64,000 nt of DNA from Corynebacterium urealyticum DSM 7109 (GTDB taxonomy: Bacteria > Actinomycetota > Actinomycetes > Mycobacteriales > Mycobacteriaceae), in the NCBI RefSeq assembly GCF_000069945.1, contig NC_010545.1:2232001-2296000 (forward strand), given 5' to 3'. Shown piece after piece: positions 42,821 through 51,754 of this stretch; position 1 is the first letter of the stretch, and every line of letters begins with the position of its first letter. The notes beneath the pieces are model-generated. The model did no database searches and had not been told where the DNA came from. It worked only from the letters and a program-made list of their open reading frames with translations. The position numbers were made by a program, and so were the translations under genes.

Positions 42821-44125
42821 ATGAAACGCGCGCTCCGAGGACTCAAAAACGCTGCCACCAGCACTATCGCCCGCATCACCGGCTCCCAGGGCACCATCAA
42901 CACGACCGCCCACGCCTCGGGACGCACCACCACCGCCGGCCCCCGTGCCTCGGCGCACCACACCGGCCCGCACACCCAGCACAACCCAGCCGCAGACCAC
43001 ACGGCACCCAACCCGGGGCGCTATGCCATCGACCCACGCGGCACCATCGCCGCCGTGATCGTCACCCATAACCGCGTTGACCTGTTGGAACGCAGCCTCG
43101 ACATGGTGGCCAAGCAGACCCGTCGTCCCGACTGGGTCATCGTCGTGGACAACGGCGCCGACCCCGAGGTAGAAACCCTGGTCCACGCAAAGCTCGGCGG
43201 GGAGCCGCAGTCCCGTCGCGCGTCCGCGGAGATCGCCGCCCGCCGTTTCGCGGAGATCCAGACCGTCGGGGCGGCGATCACCAAGGCATCCGAGGAAGTT
43301 CCCGACGGCGCCGCTGCCAACGACAACGACGACGCCACCCCGTCGACGTCCGCGTCCAGCTCCCCCTCCGCCGCTTCGGGCGACGTCCCCCAGCGACGTC
43401 CCCGCCCGATGTACCTGCCCAGCCGCACGAACCTGGGCGGCGCGGGCGGCTTCGCCCTCGGCTTCCTCGCAGCACTCGCCCTGGGCGCGGACTCCATCTG
43501 GTGCGCCGACGACGACGGCCGCCCGGCCGATGAGAACGTCCTCGCCACTCTGCTGGACGTCGCCGAGCGCGAGCAGCTCGCGCAGGTATCTCCGCTGGTC
43601 ACGAACATCAATAACCCGGATCGCCTGGCCTTCCCGCTGCGCCAGGGGCTGACGTGGCGCCGCCGCGTCTCCGAGTTGGAGGGGGACTTCCTCCCTGGCA
43701 TCGCGAGCCTCTTCAACGGCGCGTTGATCTCCGCCCGTGCAATGGAGATCATCGGTGTGCCGGATTATCGGCTGTTCATCCGCGGCGACGAGGTCGAGTA
43801 CCACCGCCGCATCGTCCGCAGCGGTCTGCGCTTCGGCACGAGCCTGACCTGCGCTTATGCACACCCGGATGGCTCGGAGGAGTTCAAGCCGATCCTCGGC
43901 GGACGCATGCACACGCAGTACCCGGACGGCCAGTTCAAGCGCTACTTCACGTACCGCAACCGCGGTTACCTCATGTCGCAGCCGGGCATGCGGCGGTTGC
44001 TGCCACAGGAGTACGCGCGCTTCGCGTGGTTCTTCCTGGTTCAGCGCAAGGACGTCGCCGGCTTCCGCGAGTGGCTCCAGCTGCACACCTTGGGCCGCCA
44101 GGAGCGCTTCGAGCGCCCAGAGTAG
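42821..44125 (+). CDS. glfT1: galactofuranosyltransferase GlfT1
   Basis: Family GT2 enzyme that adds the first galactofuranose residues to the lipid-linked linker of arabinogalactan. 434 residues: a basic, disordered N-terminus (1-70), GT-A fold from AAVIVTHNRVDLLERSL, VVDNGADPE, the metal-binding CADDDGRP, and a C-terminal part with FIRGDEVEYHRRI. Compared with the roughly 300-residue mycobacterial enzyme it has an N-terminal extension and a Ser/Ala/Asp-rich insertion (about residues 125-198) inside the GT-A domain. Start ATG 42821 is 6 nt after TAGAGT, the leaderless pattern. Confidence 0.88.
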   Translation: MKRALRGLKNAATSTIARITGSQGTINTTAHASGRTTTAGPRASAHHTGPHTQHNPAADHTAPNPGRYAIDPRGTIAAVIVTHNRVDLLERSLDMVAKQTRRPDWVIVVDNGADPEVETLVHAKLGGEPQSRRASAEIAARRFAEIQTVGAAITKASEEVPDGAAANDNDDATPSTSASSSPSAASGDVPQRRPRPMYLPSRTNLGGAGGFALGFLAALALGADSIWCADDDGRPADENVLATLLDVAEREQLAQVSPLVTNINNPDRLAFPLRQGLTWRRRVSELEGDFLPGIASLFNGALISARAMEIIGVPDYRLFIRGDEVEYHRRIVRSGLRFGTSLTCAYAHPDGSEEFKPILGGRMHTQYPDGQFKRYFTYRNRGYLMSQPGMRRLLPQEYARFAWFFLVQRKDVAGFREWLQLHTLGRQERFERPE

Positions 44126-44150
44126 AGGGTCACGGCGCCTATCCCGCCCG

Positions 44151-44735
44151 CTAGTTGCGGAAGATCACGAAGCGCTGGATCAGGAAGTTCAGCACCGTGG
44201 CGGTGCCCTGCGCGATCACGAAGGAGATCAGGCGCACGACCAGCGGCGAAAAAGCCGTCTGGCTCTCCAGCAGGGGGATTAACAACGGTTTGTACAGGCC
44301 GACCTGCACCACAAAGGTCAGCGCATAAGTAATCATCGTGATCACGAAGCGCTTGGTCGAGGGCGCAGCGTTGAAGGTCCAGCGCCGGTTGATCATGTAC
44401 GCCGTGAGCGTGCCCAGGATGAAGCCGATGGTCTTCGCCACGGTGTCACTGAAACCGAACAGGAACGTGAAGATCGCGGTGGAGCCGAAGTCCACGATCG
44501 CGGACAGCCCGCCGGTCAGGATGAAGCGGAAGATCTGTTGGTTCAGTCCGATGTTGTCCTTCACGACGACGTCACCCTCTCCGGCCTCGGCGCCAACCGC
44601 ACCGTTCGCCGTCACTTCAGCGCCCGACACCCCAGCGCCCACCGCACCGTTTGCCGCCGCATCGTTCGCCGCCATGCCGTCCATCTCACCGCGCGCGTCG
44701 CTGGTCACGGACTGTTCTGGCCGCTTGCTGGTCAC
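44151..44735 (-). CDS. GtrA-family membrane protein 2
   Basis: 194 residues: a disordered Ala/Gly-rich N-terminus of about 60 residues, then four helices of the GtrA fold (FRFILTGGLSAIVDFGS ... TAYMINRRWTF ... TVLNFLIQRFVIF). GtrA proteins move polyprenyl-phosphate sugars across the membrane; the M. tuberculosis homologue Rv3789 beside dprE1 is implicated in arabinan assembly. Its start overlaps the stop of the next GtrA gene (ATGA), so the two are coupled. Confidence 0.85.
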   Translation of the reverse strand: MTSKRPEQSVTSDARGEMDGMAANDAAANGAVGAGVSGAEVTANGAVGAEAGEGDVVVKDNIGLNQQIFRFILTGGLSAIVDFGSTAIFTFLFGFSDTVAKTIGFILGTLTAYMINRRWTFNAAPSTKRFVITMITYALTFVVQVGLYKPLLIPLLESQTAFSPLVVRLISFVIAQGTATVLNFLIQRFVIFRN

Positions 44736-45388
44736 TTGGGCTCCTTGGTTTCGGTCTTAGGGGCGGCGTTCGCGGCGTGGCCTTCCGAGCCACCCGCACC
44801 CTTCGGCCCCTTGTTGCGGAACGTCCAGAGCTTATTGAAGAGGAAGTTCGCAGGCACCGCCACGATCACGCCGATGAAGTTACCCCAGTAGGAGCGGGTG
44901 CGCAGGCCGGTGGAGTTATCGAAGATGTCCTCCGGCAGCCCGATCGGCGAGTTCGTGTGCACCACCAGCGTGGACACCGCGAGTGTGATCAGCAGCCCGA
45001 AAACCCCCACGGCCATGAACTGCGGCAACTGGATCCACCAGGGCTGCTTGTGGTGGCCCTTGAAGGTCCAGTAGCGATTGAGCACAAAGTTCCACACATT
45101 CGCCACGAGAAAAGCCAGCACCGAAAACAGGTGGTACCAGCGCATATTCCACTGGGTGTTGAGCAGCTGGAAAAGCACTTCGAGATCGTCGATTCCAAAG
45201 CCCCGGTCGAAGAACTTCTTCGCCAGCACGAAGACCACCTGGTTGACCACGAAGCCGCTGGCGCCGACGAGGCCGAAACGCACAAACTGCCGCGCGATGG
45301 CCTTGGAGCGAGCCAAACGCCCCGCGGGCGTAGGCTTCGCGGCCGTGCGCGGCTGCAGCTTGGTGTGGTCGTTGGGAGTCTCTGGCAC
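44732..45388 (-). CDS. GtrA-family membrane protein 1
   Basis: 218 residues with four helices: QFVRFGLVGASGFVVNQVVF, LAFLVANVWNFVLNRYWTF, a third around AVGVFGLLITLAV, and GNFIGVIVAVPANFLFNKLWTF. The NRYWTF and NKLWTF ends are typical GtrA motifs. Upstream partner of the preceding gene; close to dprE1/dprE2, as Rv3789 is in M. tuberculosis, so a role in decaprenyl-phospho-arabinose translocation is plausible. Followed upstream by 241 bp without a recognisable gene. Confidence 0.87.
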   Translation of the reverse strand: MPETPNDHTKLQPRTAAKPTPAGRLARSKAIARQFVRFGLVGASGFVVNQVVFVLAKKFFDRGFGIDDLEVLFQLLNTQWNMRWYHLFSVLAFLVANVWNFVLNRYWTFKGHHKQPWWIQLPQFMAVGVFGLLITLAVSTLVVHTNSPIGLPEDIFDNSTGLRTRSYWGNFIGVIVAVPANFLFNKLWTFRNKGPKGAGGSEGHAANAAPKTETKEPK

Positions 45389-45629
45389 GGAGGTTAGATT
45401 ACGCGTATTTCCTGGCCGATTGTTATTCCCTCGCCGCCTGTTCGGGCGTTATATTGGCCACTCCCGTACTGGACAGTCGCGCTGCCGTGACGGCCGCACG
45501 CTGATTTTTACGACGCCGCCCCCGGCTTTGCGTCCATGTCACGGTCCACGCCGCGCGGTAACACTGATCGGCTCTGCCAGCGCGAGCCCCGCCCCTGCAC
45601 CCGCAGTCCACGCCGACCAGTACCCCGGT

Positions 45630-46385
45630 TTAGTCCTGCAGGCGGATCGGTACCCAGCGGGGCTGGTCGGGCTCGTTTTTCAGCCGGCGCTTCCGCACCG
45701 CTTCGAATGCCGCCCAGTCCCGGTTCCACGTCCGCACCCCACGCGCCAACGCGAGCACGCTGGTCACGACCTTTTCCGCGTCCTCGTCCAGCCCCTGCGG
45801 CGGGTGGCCCTCGACCGGCTCGATGGGGCGAACCTCTCCCCATCCGGTGGAGCGCTTGCCCCCGTTGGCCTCCTCGAACTCGGCCTTCGCCGCAGCAACC
45901 GCGGCCTCAGCCGCTTTCTGGCTGGCGGCGACATCCACGAGGTGGAGCTCGCCTTCCGCCAGGCCGCCGTAGCTAATGTCCCCTTGCGAGTCCTCGGTGA
46001 GGAAGACCGGGTGCACGAGCAGCAGCCGCGCCATCGCAGCCGGGTCCTCGCGATCTTCAATCCATTCGGCCTCCCCCGCGAAGCCCTTCACCCCGTCGGG
46101 CCCCAGCAGCCAGGCGCCGGAAAAATCGCCGCGCGTCAGCTCCGGATCGGTCTCGACCTGCCAGATCGCGGTCGTCTCCCCCACCCGGCAGGCGACGAGC
46201 ACGGGCGGGTAATACGTGATCGGCCCTGGCGTGTCTTCCGGCCGGTCGGAGGGCGCCACCGCCAAGGTTGGGGTGGGTGTCAACGCCACGGCGCTCGAAA
46301 CCTCGGTGCTCGAAGTCTCGGCGCTGGAAACTTCGGCGCTCGAAGACTCGACGCTGGGGCTCTGTGCTTCACTCGCTGGGCTCAT
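45630..46385 (-). CDS. conserved hypothetical protein
   Basis: 251 residues, soluble. The first 40 residues are a Ser/Glu/Ala low-complexity stretch encoded by a tandem-like run (about 46290-46375) of GCTCGAAnnCTCGG-type units. The rest (YYPPVLVACRVGETTAIWQV, GDFSGAWLLGPDGVKGFAGEAEW, LLLVHPVFLTEDSQGDISYGG) looks like a folded domain of unknown kind. Start ATG 46385 chosen; a frame extension to 46493 reads into the neighbouring gene. 49 bp from the next gene in the same direction. No function assigned. Confidence 0.7.
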   Translation of the reverse strand: MSPASEAQSPSVESSSAEVSSAETSSTEVSSAVALTPTPTLAVAPSDRPEDTPGPITYYPPVLVACRVGETTAIWQVETDPELTRGDFSGAWLLGPDGVKGFAGEAEWIEDREDPAAMARLLLVHPVFLTEDSQGDISYGGLAEGELHLVDVAASQKAAEAAVAAAKAEFEEANGGKRSTGWGEVRPIEPVEGHPPQGLDEDAEKVVTSVLALARGVRTWNRDWAAFEAVRKRRLKNEPDQPRWVPIRLQD

Positions 46386-46434
46386 GGCCTCGATCTTAGC
46401 GACCTCCCCAGACACGCCGTGCCCGCACGCAGAC

Positions 46435-47124
46435 TCAGCTGCGCACCGCCCGTTCCTGGGTCTTCCGGTCCGCCACCACCGCGAGCGCACCAATCACCCC
46501 GGAGATCACACCCCACGCGGCATTCGGGTGCTTCACGCCTCGGGATTCCAGCGCCTTCACGCCAGCCCGCTGGATCGCGCGGTCGATGCGCACCCCCACC
46601 GTCACGGCAAGGACAAGCACCACCGCCGCACCTGGCAACACGGCGTAAGGCGGCAGGCTGAATACCCGGTCCCACCAGCGAGGATCATTCGGCGGCCAGA
46701 TTTCCTCTGCGTCCTCCCCGTCCTCGTCGGCCGCACCGTCGCGAACCGCACCGTCATCGACCACGCCGTTTGGGACGACGTCGTCGTTAAAGGCATCGCC
46801 ATCGACGGCGACGTCCTCCCCCGCAGCCAGGTCGGCGACGTCGCTGTCCTGCGGTACAGCTCCCTCCTGCTGGCGGGCGCGGGCGTCGTCGAGGAGCTTG
46901 CGTAGCTCGGCGGTCTGCTTGCTCGCGTGCGAAAATTCCTCCTTCGCGAATTCCATCGTTTCGGCAGTGGAACGCAGCACGTAGGGGCCGATCCCGGCGA
47001 CCAGCGCGGCGCCCCGGAGCAAGCCACGGCCCCGGCCGGCGGGCAGGAAGTCCTTGATGCCATAGAACGCAGCCGTGCCTGCGGCAGCGGCCAGAGCTTC
47101 AAACGCGAGTGGTGGTTTCTTCAT
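46435..47124 (-). CDS. hypothetical membrane protein
   Basis: 229 residues. N-terminal hydrophobic stretch (LAFEALAAAAGTAAFYGIKDF), a charged helix, an acidic linker rich in Asp (about 95-145), then hydrophobic segments VLPGAAVVLVLAVTVGV and AAWGVISGVIGALAVVA. Start ATG 47124 lies 7 nt after TAAAAT, a leaderless arrangement; ATG 47133 overlaps that box. Divergent from the next gene. No family recognised. Confidence 0.7.
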   Translation of the reverse strand: MKKPPLAFEALAAAAGTAAFYGIKDFLPAGRGRGLLRGAALVAGIGPYVLRSTAETMEFAKEEFSHASKQTAELRKLLDDARARQQEGAVPQDSDVADLAAGEDVAVDGDAFNDDVVPNGVVDDGAVRDGAADEDGEDAEEIWPPNDPRWWDRVFSLPPYAVLPGAAVVLVLAVTVGVRIDRAIQRAGVKALESRGVKHPNAAWGVISGVIGALAVVADRKTQERAVRS

Positions 47125-47218
47125 GCTCAGCATTTTACCCCGGCAGCCAGGCGCCCCCTTGGCTAGACCACAGCGACCGACGGGGACGTGTCTGCAGCCC
47201 CGGCTAGAATTTCTAGGC

Positions 47219-47524
47219 ATGGCAGGACTCTTCGAAAAACTCAGCACAGGCCTCTCCAACATCGTCGGCAAGCAGCCGAAAGAGCAGAAGGAGCCACCGC
47301 TGCGAGTCGGTGGCGTCGGGGAGGAAACGACCTATGAGGCAGCAGAGCGCACGCAGCTGCCATTGAACTCGTGGATGACGCGAATGATGGCCCAGGAGCT
47401 GCCGATCATGGATTCGGTGAGCCGCCAGCGGGTGCGCGATATCCTGCGCGACTACGACGGGCCGGAGATCACCAGCATCGAGGAACTCCCGGAGGAGATC
47501 CGCACAATTATGGACCTGTACTAG
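47219..47524 (+). CDS. small conserved protein of unknown function
   Basis: 101 residues, soluble, charged: MAGLFEKLSTGLSNIVG at the start and a C-terminal EELPEEIRTIMDLY ending at TAG. TAGAAT at 47205-47210 ends 8 nt before the ATG (leaderless). A degenerate echo of its last nine codons occurs at 48116-48145 after the next gene. Not recognised. Confidence 0.7.
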   Translation: MAGLFEKLSTGLSNIVGKQPKEQKEPPLRVGGVGEETTYEAAERTQLPLNSWMTRMMAQELPIMDSVSRQRVRDILRDYDGPEITSIEELPEEIRTIMDLY

Positions 47525-47671
47525 CGAAACCGGGCAGCGCGCAGACATGCGCCTAAAGCGCAGATATACTGGTAATTAGCTATTTGTCATACTCGCGGTG
47601 CCCGCTTGATGTCGGTTCTGTCCCCGGCATGGCGCTGCCGTGACAGACATGTTGAAGAACGAAGGATTCTA

Positions 47672-48046
47672 ATGCGTTGTGCACTCGACGTTGTGGTTAC
47701 GGCCGTCGCGCTGTGGCTGGTCACCCTGGTTATTCCTGGAGTGTCAGTGATGGGCGGTATCGGCGCCTTTATTTGGGCCGCACTGGTGTTCATGTTCGTC
47801 AACGCCTTCATCGCCCCGGTCGTGCGGCTGCTGAGCCTGCCGCTGCGGATCCTCACCCTGGGGTTGTTCTCGCTGATCGTGAACGCGCTGCTGTTCTCGC
47901 TGGTCGGTTGGATCTCTAGCGGCATCGGCAACGGCCTGGTGGTCAGTGGCTTCTGGGCGGCGTTCTTCGGCGCGATCTTCATGGCCATCGCCACCTGGAT
48001 CGTGGAGGGCACGCTCAAGGCGATTGGCATCGGTTCCGCCCTCTAA
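47672..48046 (+). CDS. phage-holin-4 superfamily (PF04020-type) membrane protein
   Basis: 124 residues, almost entirely hydrophobic with four helices: [60 protein letters not shown] and [20 protein letters not shown]. The 'NAfI.Pvlr.L..Pl.ilTlGlf.lviNall' pattern is that of the widespread small membrane family called phage holin 4 (YvlD-like), normally a chromosomal gene without proven lytic role. Start ATG 47672; an upstream in-frame ATG (47606) would add an unrelated basic stretch. Confidence 0.8.
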   Translation: MRCALDVVVTAVALWLVTLVIPGVSVMGGIGAFIWAALVFMFVNAFIAPVVRLLSLPLRILTLGLFSLIVNALLFSLVGWISSGIGNGLVVSGFWAAFFGAIFMAIATWIVEGTLKAIGIGSAL

Positions 48047-48115
48047 GCTCGCTAAAGGTTCCCGTAGCGCGCCCCGCCCGGCGCGTGAGCCTGCCCTCCC
48101 ACGCGTCGCGGGAGT

Positions 48116-48145
48116 GAGATACGCGACATCATGGATTTGTACTAG
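48116..48145 (+). pseudogene. echo of the 3' end of the 101-residue gene
   Basis: GAG ATA CGC GAC ATC ATG followed by GAT TTG TAC TAG reads [13 protein letters not shown] and the match goes on into CGAAC; the gene at 47219 ends EIRTIMDLY-stop with TAGCGAAAC. Wobble positions differ, so it is a diverged duplicate, not a recent copy. The rest of the gene is not visible upstream of it. Confidence 0.6.
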
Positions 48146-48200
48146 CGAACCGACTGTTTTAGCAGGCTATTCGCAGCCTGCGGCGCTACGCTTGAAAGCC

Positions 48201-49616
48201 ATGAGCATCCATACAACTACAAAGACCCTGACCGGTTGGGGCCGCACTCAGGCCACCACGGCAGAGGTGCTGTCCACGCCAGATGTGGAGACCATCGCGA
48301 AGGCCGTGGCCCAGGTCGCGGACGATAATGCGGATAAGCCCAGCCACCTGAAGCGCGGCGTCATCGCCCGCGGCATGGGCCGCAGCTACGGCGACCCGAC
48401 CAACAACGCCGGCGGTCTCGTCATCGATATGCGGGAGCTCAACAAGATCCACGACATCGACCCGGACACGGCGATCGTGGACGTTGATGCCGGGGTGACG
48501 CTCGACCAGCTGATGAAAGCCGCCCTGCCCTACGGCCTGTGGGTCCCCGTCCTGCCGGGCACCCGCCAGGTCACCATCGGTGGCGCGATCGGGCCGGATA
48601 TTCACGGCAAAAACCACCACTCCGCGGGTTCCTTCGGCGACCACGTCCTGTCCATGGAGCTGCTCGTCGCCGACGGCCGCGTCCTGCACCTGGAGCCAGA
48701 GGGCACCCCGGATGACCCGAAGGGTGAGCTGTTCTGGGCCACCGTCGGAGGCATGGGCCTGACCGGCATCATCCTGCGTGCCCGCATCGAGATGACGCGC
48801 ACGGAGACCGCCTACTTCATCGCGGATGGCGACCTGACCCACTCTCTCGACGAGACCATCGAGTTCCACTCCGATGGTTCCGAGCGCAACTACACGTATT
48901 CTTCCGCCTGGTTCGACGCGATTTCGGGTGGCTCCAAGCTGGGGCGTGCGGCGATCTCCCGTGGCTCGCTGGCAACGCTGGACCAGCTCAAGGAGCTGTC
49001 GCCGAAGTTGGCGAAGGACCCGTTGAAGTTCAACGCCCCGCAGCTGATGACCGTTCCGGATATCTTCCCGAACTTCACGATGAACAAGCTGTCCATGATC
49101 GCCATCGGCGAGCTGTGGTGGCTGAAGTCCGGCGAGTACCGCAACCAAGTGCAGAACCTGACGCAGTTCTACCAGCCGCTGGATCTCATCGGCGAGTGGA
49201 ACCGCGGCTACGGTTCCAAGGGCTTCCTGCAGTACCAGTTCGTCGTCCCGACGGAGGCAGTGGAGCCGTTCAAGCAGATCATCAAGGATATCCAGGCCTC
49301 CGGCCACTACTCCGCGCTGAATGTCTTCAAGCTCTTCGGTGAGGGCAACCGCGCACCGCTGAGCTACCCGATGCCGGGTTGGAACGTCTGTGTGGACTTC
49401 CCGATTAAGCCTGGCCTCGGCAAGTTCCTGGACGACCTGGATCGCCGCGTCATGGAGTTCGGCGGCCGCCTGTACCTGGCGAAGGAGTCCCGCACCTCCG
49501 CGGAGAACTTCCACAAGATGTACCCAGGCATGGAGGGCTGGCTGAAGACCCGCCACAACATCGACCCGACGGGCGTATTCGCATCCGATATGTCCCGCCG
49601 CCTCGAGCTGCACTAA
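48201..49616 (+). CDS. dprE1: decaprenylphospho-beta-D-ribose 2-oxidase
   Basis: FAD-dependent oxidase of the DprE1/DprE2 epimerase that turns decaprenylphosphoryl-ribose into -arabinose, the only arabinose donor for arabinogalactan. 471 residues: LTGWGRTQ at the start, the FAD pocket [38 protein letters not shown], and the C-terminal GWNVCVDFP with Cys397, the residue attacked by benzothiazinones in mycobacteria, then [10 protein letters not shown]. Start ATG 48201. Followed by dprE2 after 31 bp with a good ribosome site (AAAGGAG). Confidence 0.96.
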   Translation: MSIHTTTKTLTGWGRTQATTAEVLSTPDVETIAKAVAQVADDNADKPSHLKRGVIARGMGRSYGDPTNNAGGLVIDMRELNKIHDIDPDTAIVDVDAGVTLDQLMKAALPYGLWVPVLPGTRQVTIGGAIGPDIHGKNHHSAGSFGDHVLSMELLVADGRVLHLEPEGTPDDPKGELFWATVGGMGLTGIILRARIEMTRTETAYFIADGDLTHSLDETIEFHSDGSERNYTYSSAWFDAISGGSKLGRAAISRGSLATLDQLKELSPKLAKDPLKFNAPQLMTVPDIFPNFTMNKLSMIAIGELWWLKSGEYRNQVQNLTQFYQPLDLIGEWNRGYGSKGFLQYQFVVPTEAVEPFKQIIKDIQASGHYSALNVFKLFGEGNRAPLSYPMPGWNVCVDFPIKPGLGKFLDDLDRRVMEFGGRLYLAKESRTSAENFHKMYPGMEGWLKTRHNIDPTGVFASDMSRRLELH

Positions 49617-49647
49617 ACACCGACGAGCCTTTTAAAGGAGTTATTTC

Positions 49648-50406
49648 ATGATTGATGCTGTTGGAAAGCCACAGTCCATCCTGCTGCTCGGCGGTGCGTC
49701 CGACATGGGCCTGGCCGTGGTGGAGGAGTTCCTCTCCCGTGGCCCGGCGCGCGTGGTGCTCGCTGCCCGCGAGGGCGAGAGCTTGGACGACGCCACCCGC
49801 CGTTGCCAGGCCGCCGGTGCGTCTGAGGTGGAGACCCTGGCCTTTGATGCGGTGGATTTCGATTCCCACCCGGCGGTGATCGACAAGGCCTTTGCCGCCG
49901 GCGATATCGATATCGCGATCGTCGCGTTCGGCATCCTGGGCGATAACGAGAAGCAGTGGCAGGACCAGAAGCTCGCCGTACAGGCAGCCCAGGTGAACTT
50001 CACCGGCGCGGTCTCGGTCGGTGTGCTGCTGGGCCAGAAGATGAAGGAGCAGGGCCACGGCCAGATCATCGCCTTCTCCACCGTTGCGGGTGAGATGGTG
50101 CGCCGGTCGAACTTCGTGTACGGCTCCACGAAGGCCGGCACGGACGGCTTCTACCGCCTGCTCGGCGAGGCGCTGCGCGGCACTGGTGTGCGCGTGCTGA
50201 CCGTCCGTCCGGGCCAGGTCCGCACGAATATGACGAAGGATTTGGACGACGCCCCGCTGACCGTCGATAAGACCGATGCGGCGAAGGCGATCGCGAAGGC
50301 TGTGGACGATAAGAAGACGATCGTCTGGGTCCACCCGCTGTTCCGCCCGATCATGCTGGTGCTGAAGCACCTGCCGATGTGGGTGCTGCGGAAGCTGCCG
50401 ATCTAG
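49648..50406 (+). CDS. dprE2: decaprenylphospho-2-keto-D-erythro-pentose reductase
   Basis: Short-chain dehydrogenase, 252 residues, which reduces the keto intermediate made by DprE1 with NADH. Seen: nucleotide motif LLLGGASDMGLAV, the catalytic Ser region FSTVAGEMVRRSN and Tyr-xxx-Lys in VYGSTKAG, and a hydrophobic C-terminal end that may touch the membrane. AAAGGAG precedes the start by about 8 nt. In mycobacteria aftA follows; here a terminator ends the unit instead. Confidence 0.95.
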   Translation: MIDAVGKPQSILLLGGASDMGLAVVEEFLSRGPARVVLAAREGESLDDATRRCQAAGASEVETLAFDAVDFDSHPAVIDKAFAAGDIDIAIVAFGILGDNEKQWQDQKLAVQAAQVNFTGAVSVGVLLGQKMKEQGHGQIIAFSTVAGEMVRRSNFVYGSTKAGTDGFYRLLGEALRGTGVRVLTVRPGQVRTNMTKDLDDAPLTVDKTDAAKAIAKAVDDKKTIVWVHPLFRPIMLVLKHLPMWVLRKLPI

Positions 50407-50437
50407 CGGGATTGGCGTAGGAGCTCCGCGAAGAGCG

Positions 50438-50472
50438 AAACGGGCCAGCACGGTAAGCGTGCTGGCCCGTTT
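50438..50472 (+). terminator. terminator after dprE2
   Basis: AAACGGGCCAGCAC (50438-50451) pairs with GTGCTGGCCCGTTT (50459-50472), followed by GTGTTT. Confidence 0.9.
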
Positions 50473-50596
50473 GTGTTTCCTAGCTACAGTGACGGCCTGC
50501 GCCGGGGCCACCGGCAGCTCGACGCTAGGCCGTGGTCACCCAGCAACACGACACTAGGCCGTGACCTTGGCGCAGACAGCGCCCCGGCTGGACGTC

Positions 50597-51496
50597 CTAG
50601 TCCTCGGCTTTCGGAAGGTCGCGGTGGGCGAGGACGTGGCCGACAGCGTGCGGGATCGGGCTGATGAACTGGTAGGTCTTCGTGTGCTGGCGGGTGCCCA
50701 TCGCGATGCGCGGGGCCTCGCCGACGACCTGCATCGGGTTCAGCCCGGCGTAACCGTTGGCAGCGGAGGCGTGGAGCATATCCTTGGCGATCGCTCGGGC
50801 GCCTGGGGTGGCGGCGTAGCGGTTGCAGACGAAGTCGTCGATATTGCAGATGTCGAGGACACGGTCGCCGAGCTTGCCGTAGCCGCGCATGGCGCCGAGG
50901 ATGCCTTCACCGTCGCGCAGCGTGCCGCCCTTGTGCTTGCTCTCTGGCCCGTTGTGCGGGTTGGCGATCAGCGCGGCGGTGGCGAAACGCTTGGCCGGGA
51001 TCGGGCCGCGACCTGCGTTGATGTCCGCGATGATGTGGGAGGCGATGTCCGAGCCTTCGGAGAACCCGACGAGCGCGAACTTCGCATTCGGGCAGTGCGC
51101 GGCGGTCTGGGCGATGAGCTGGCGGGCCTTCGCGTAACCCTGGCGCATGGACTGGTCGTAGCTCAGGGTGAAGAAGGGGGTTGCTCGGTAGCTGACGGTG
51201 CGCTGGGCGATGCCATGTGCACTGAGCTGGTTAGCCACCTGCCCGACGAGGAAGCCGTGCGGGACGGAGTCTGGCACACCGTCGACGGTATTCCCGCCGC
51301 CGGGGATGGCAATGACCATGGTGCTGGTGCAGGCGCCCTGCGCGGTTGGGGTGAAGGCGAAGCCGGAGCCGACTGGGGCGGCATCCGCGCTGGCCAGCAG
51401 GCCGTTATTCGCCCCGCCCCCGATGGTGGCTGCCCCGCCGAGTGCGAGCACTCCGGTCAGTGCAGCGGCGGCCAGCTTTGCTGCGAACTTCTTCAT
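50597..51496 (-). CDS. secreted cutinase-family esterase/lipase
   Basis: 299 residues. Signal peptide: KKFAAKLAAAALTGVLALGGAA, probably cleaved after ADA-AP near residue 40. The alpha/beta-hydrolase core shows the nucleophile elbow VGFSEGSD (GxSxG), an Asp region NIDDFVCNRY with a flanking cysteine pair, and a late His (ISPIPHAVGH). Cutinase-like proteins of mycolata act on lipid esters; some are mycolyl or phospholipid esterases. Start ATG 51496 (a GTG two codons earlier is possible). A lipophilic lifestyle would fit but is not shown. Confidence 0.85.
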   Translation of the reverse strand: MKKFAAKLAAAALTGVLALGGAATIGGGANNGLLASADAAPVGSGFAFTPTAQGACTSTMVIAIPGGGNTVDGVPDSVPHGFLVGQVANQLSAHGIAQRTVSYRATPFFTLSYDQSMRQGYAKARQLIAQTAAHCPNAKFALVGFSEGSDIASHIIADINAGRGPIPAKRFATAALIANPHNGPESKHKGGTLRDGEGILGAMRGYGKLGDRVLDICNIDDFVCNRYAATPGARAIAKDMLHASAANGYAGLNPMQVVGEAPRIAMGTRQHTKTYQFISPIPHAVGHVLAHRDLPKAED

Positions 51497-51638
51497 CCCC
51501 ACGGTTGTTGCGTCCTTTGGTAACTATGCCCGGATATCTACAAGTAAAACTTAATACATTATGAGCATTTTGGTTACTCGGGGCCGCCGGGCATGATAAC
51601 GCCCCTCCGACCGGCGGGCTTGTCTTCAGCTGCCGGTA

Positions 51639-51674
51639 GAGGGGCGGGGACCGTAAGGGGGCGGGGACCGTGAG
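51639..51674. repeat. short tandem repeat
   Basis: GGGGCGGGGACCGTAAG followed directly by GGGGCGGGGACCGTGAG, in the intergenic region between esterase and protease. Confidence 0.7.
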
Positions 51675-51754
51675 GGGCGACGTCCCTGGGGAGGACGTCC
51701 GTCATCGCGACGTCGTGGCTGACGACGGCGCCGACGACGTCCCTGCTCGCGGCG

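Noticed and set aside
47606..48046. Prophage lysis gene (holin)
   Set aside because: The family name is historical; neighbours are chromosomal cell-wall genes and no lysin or phage gene lies nearby.
50521..50570. Repeated 'cgacactaggccgtg' phrases near the end of the dprE2 region
   Set aside because: Two imperfect 15-bp copies only; too short and without context to call an element.
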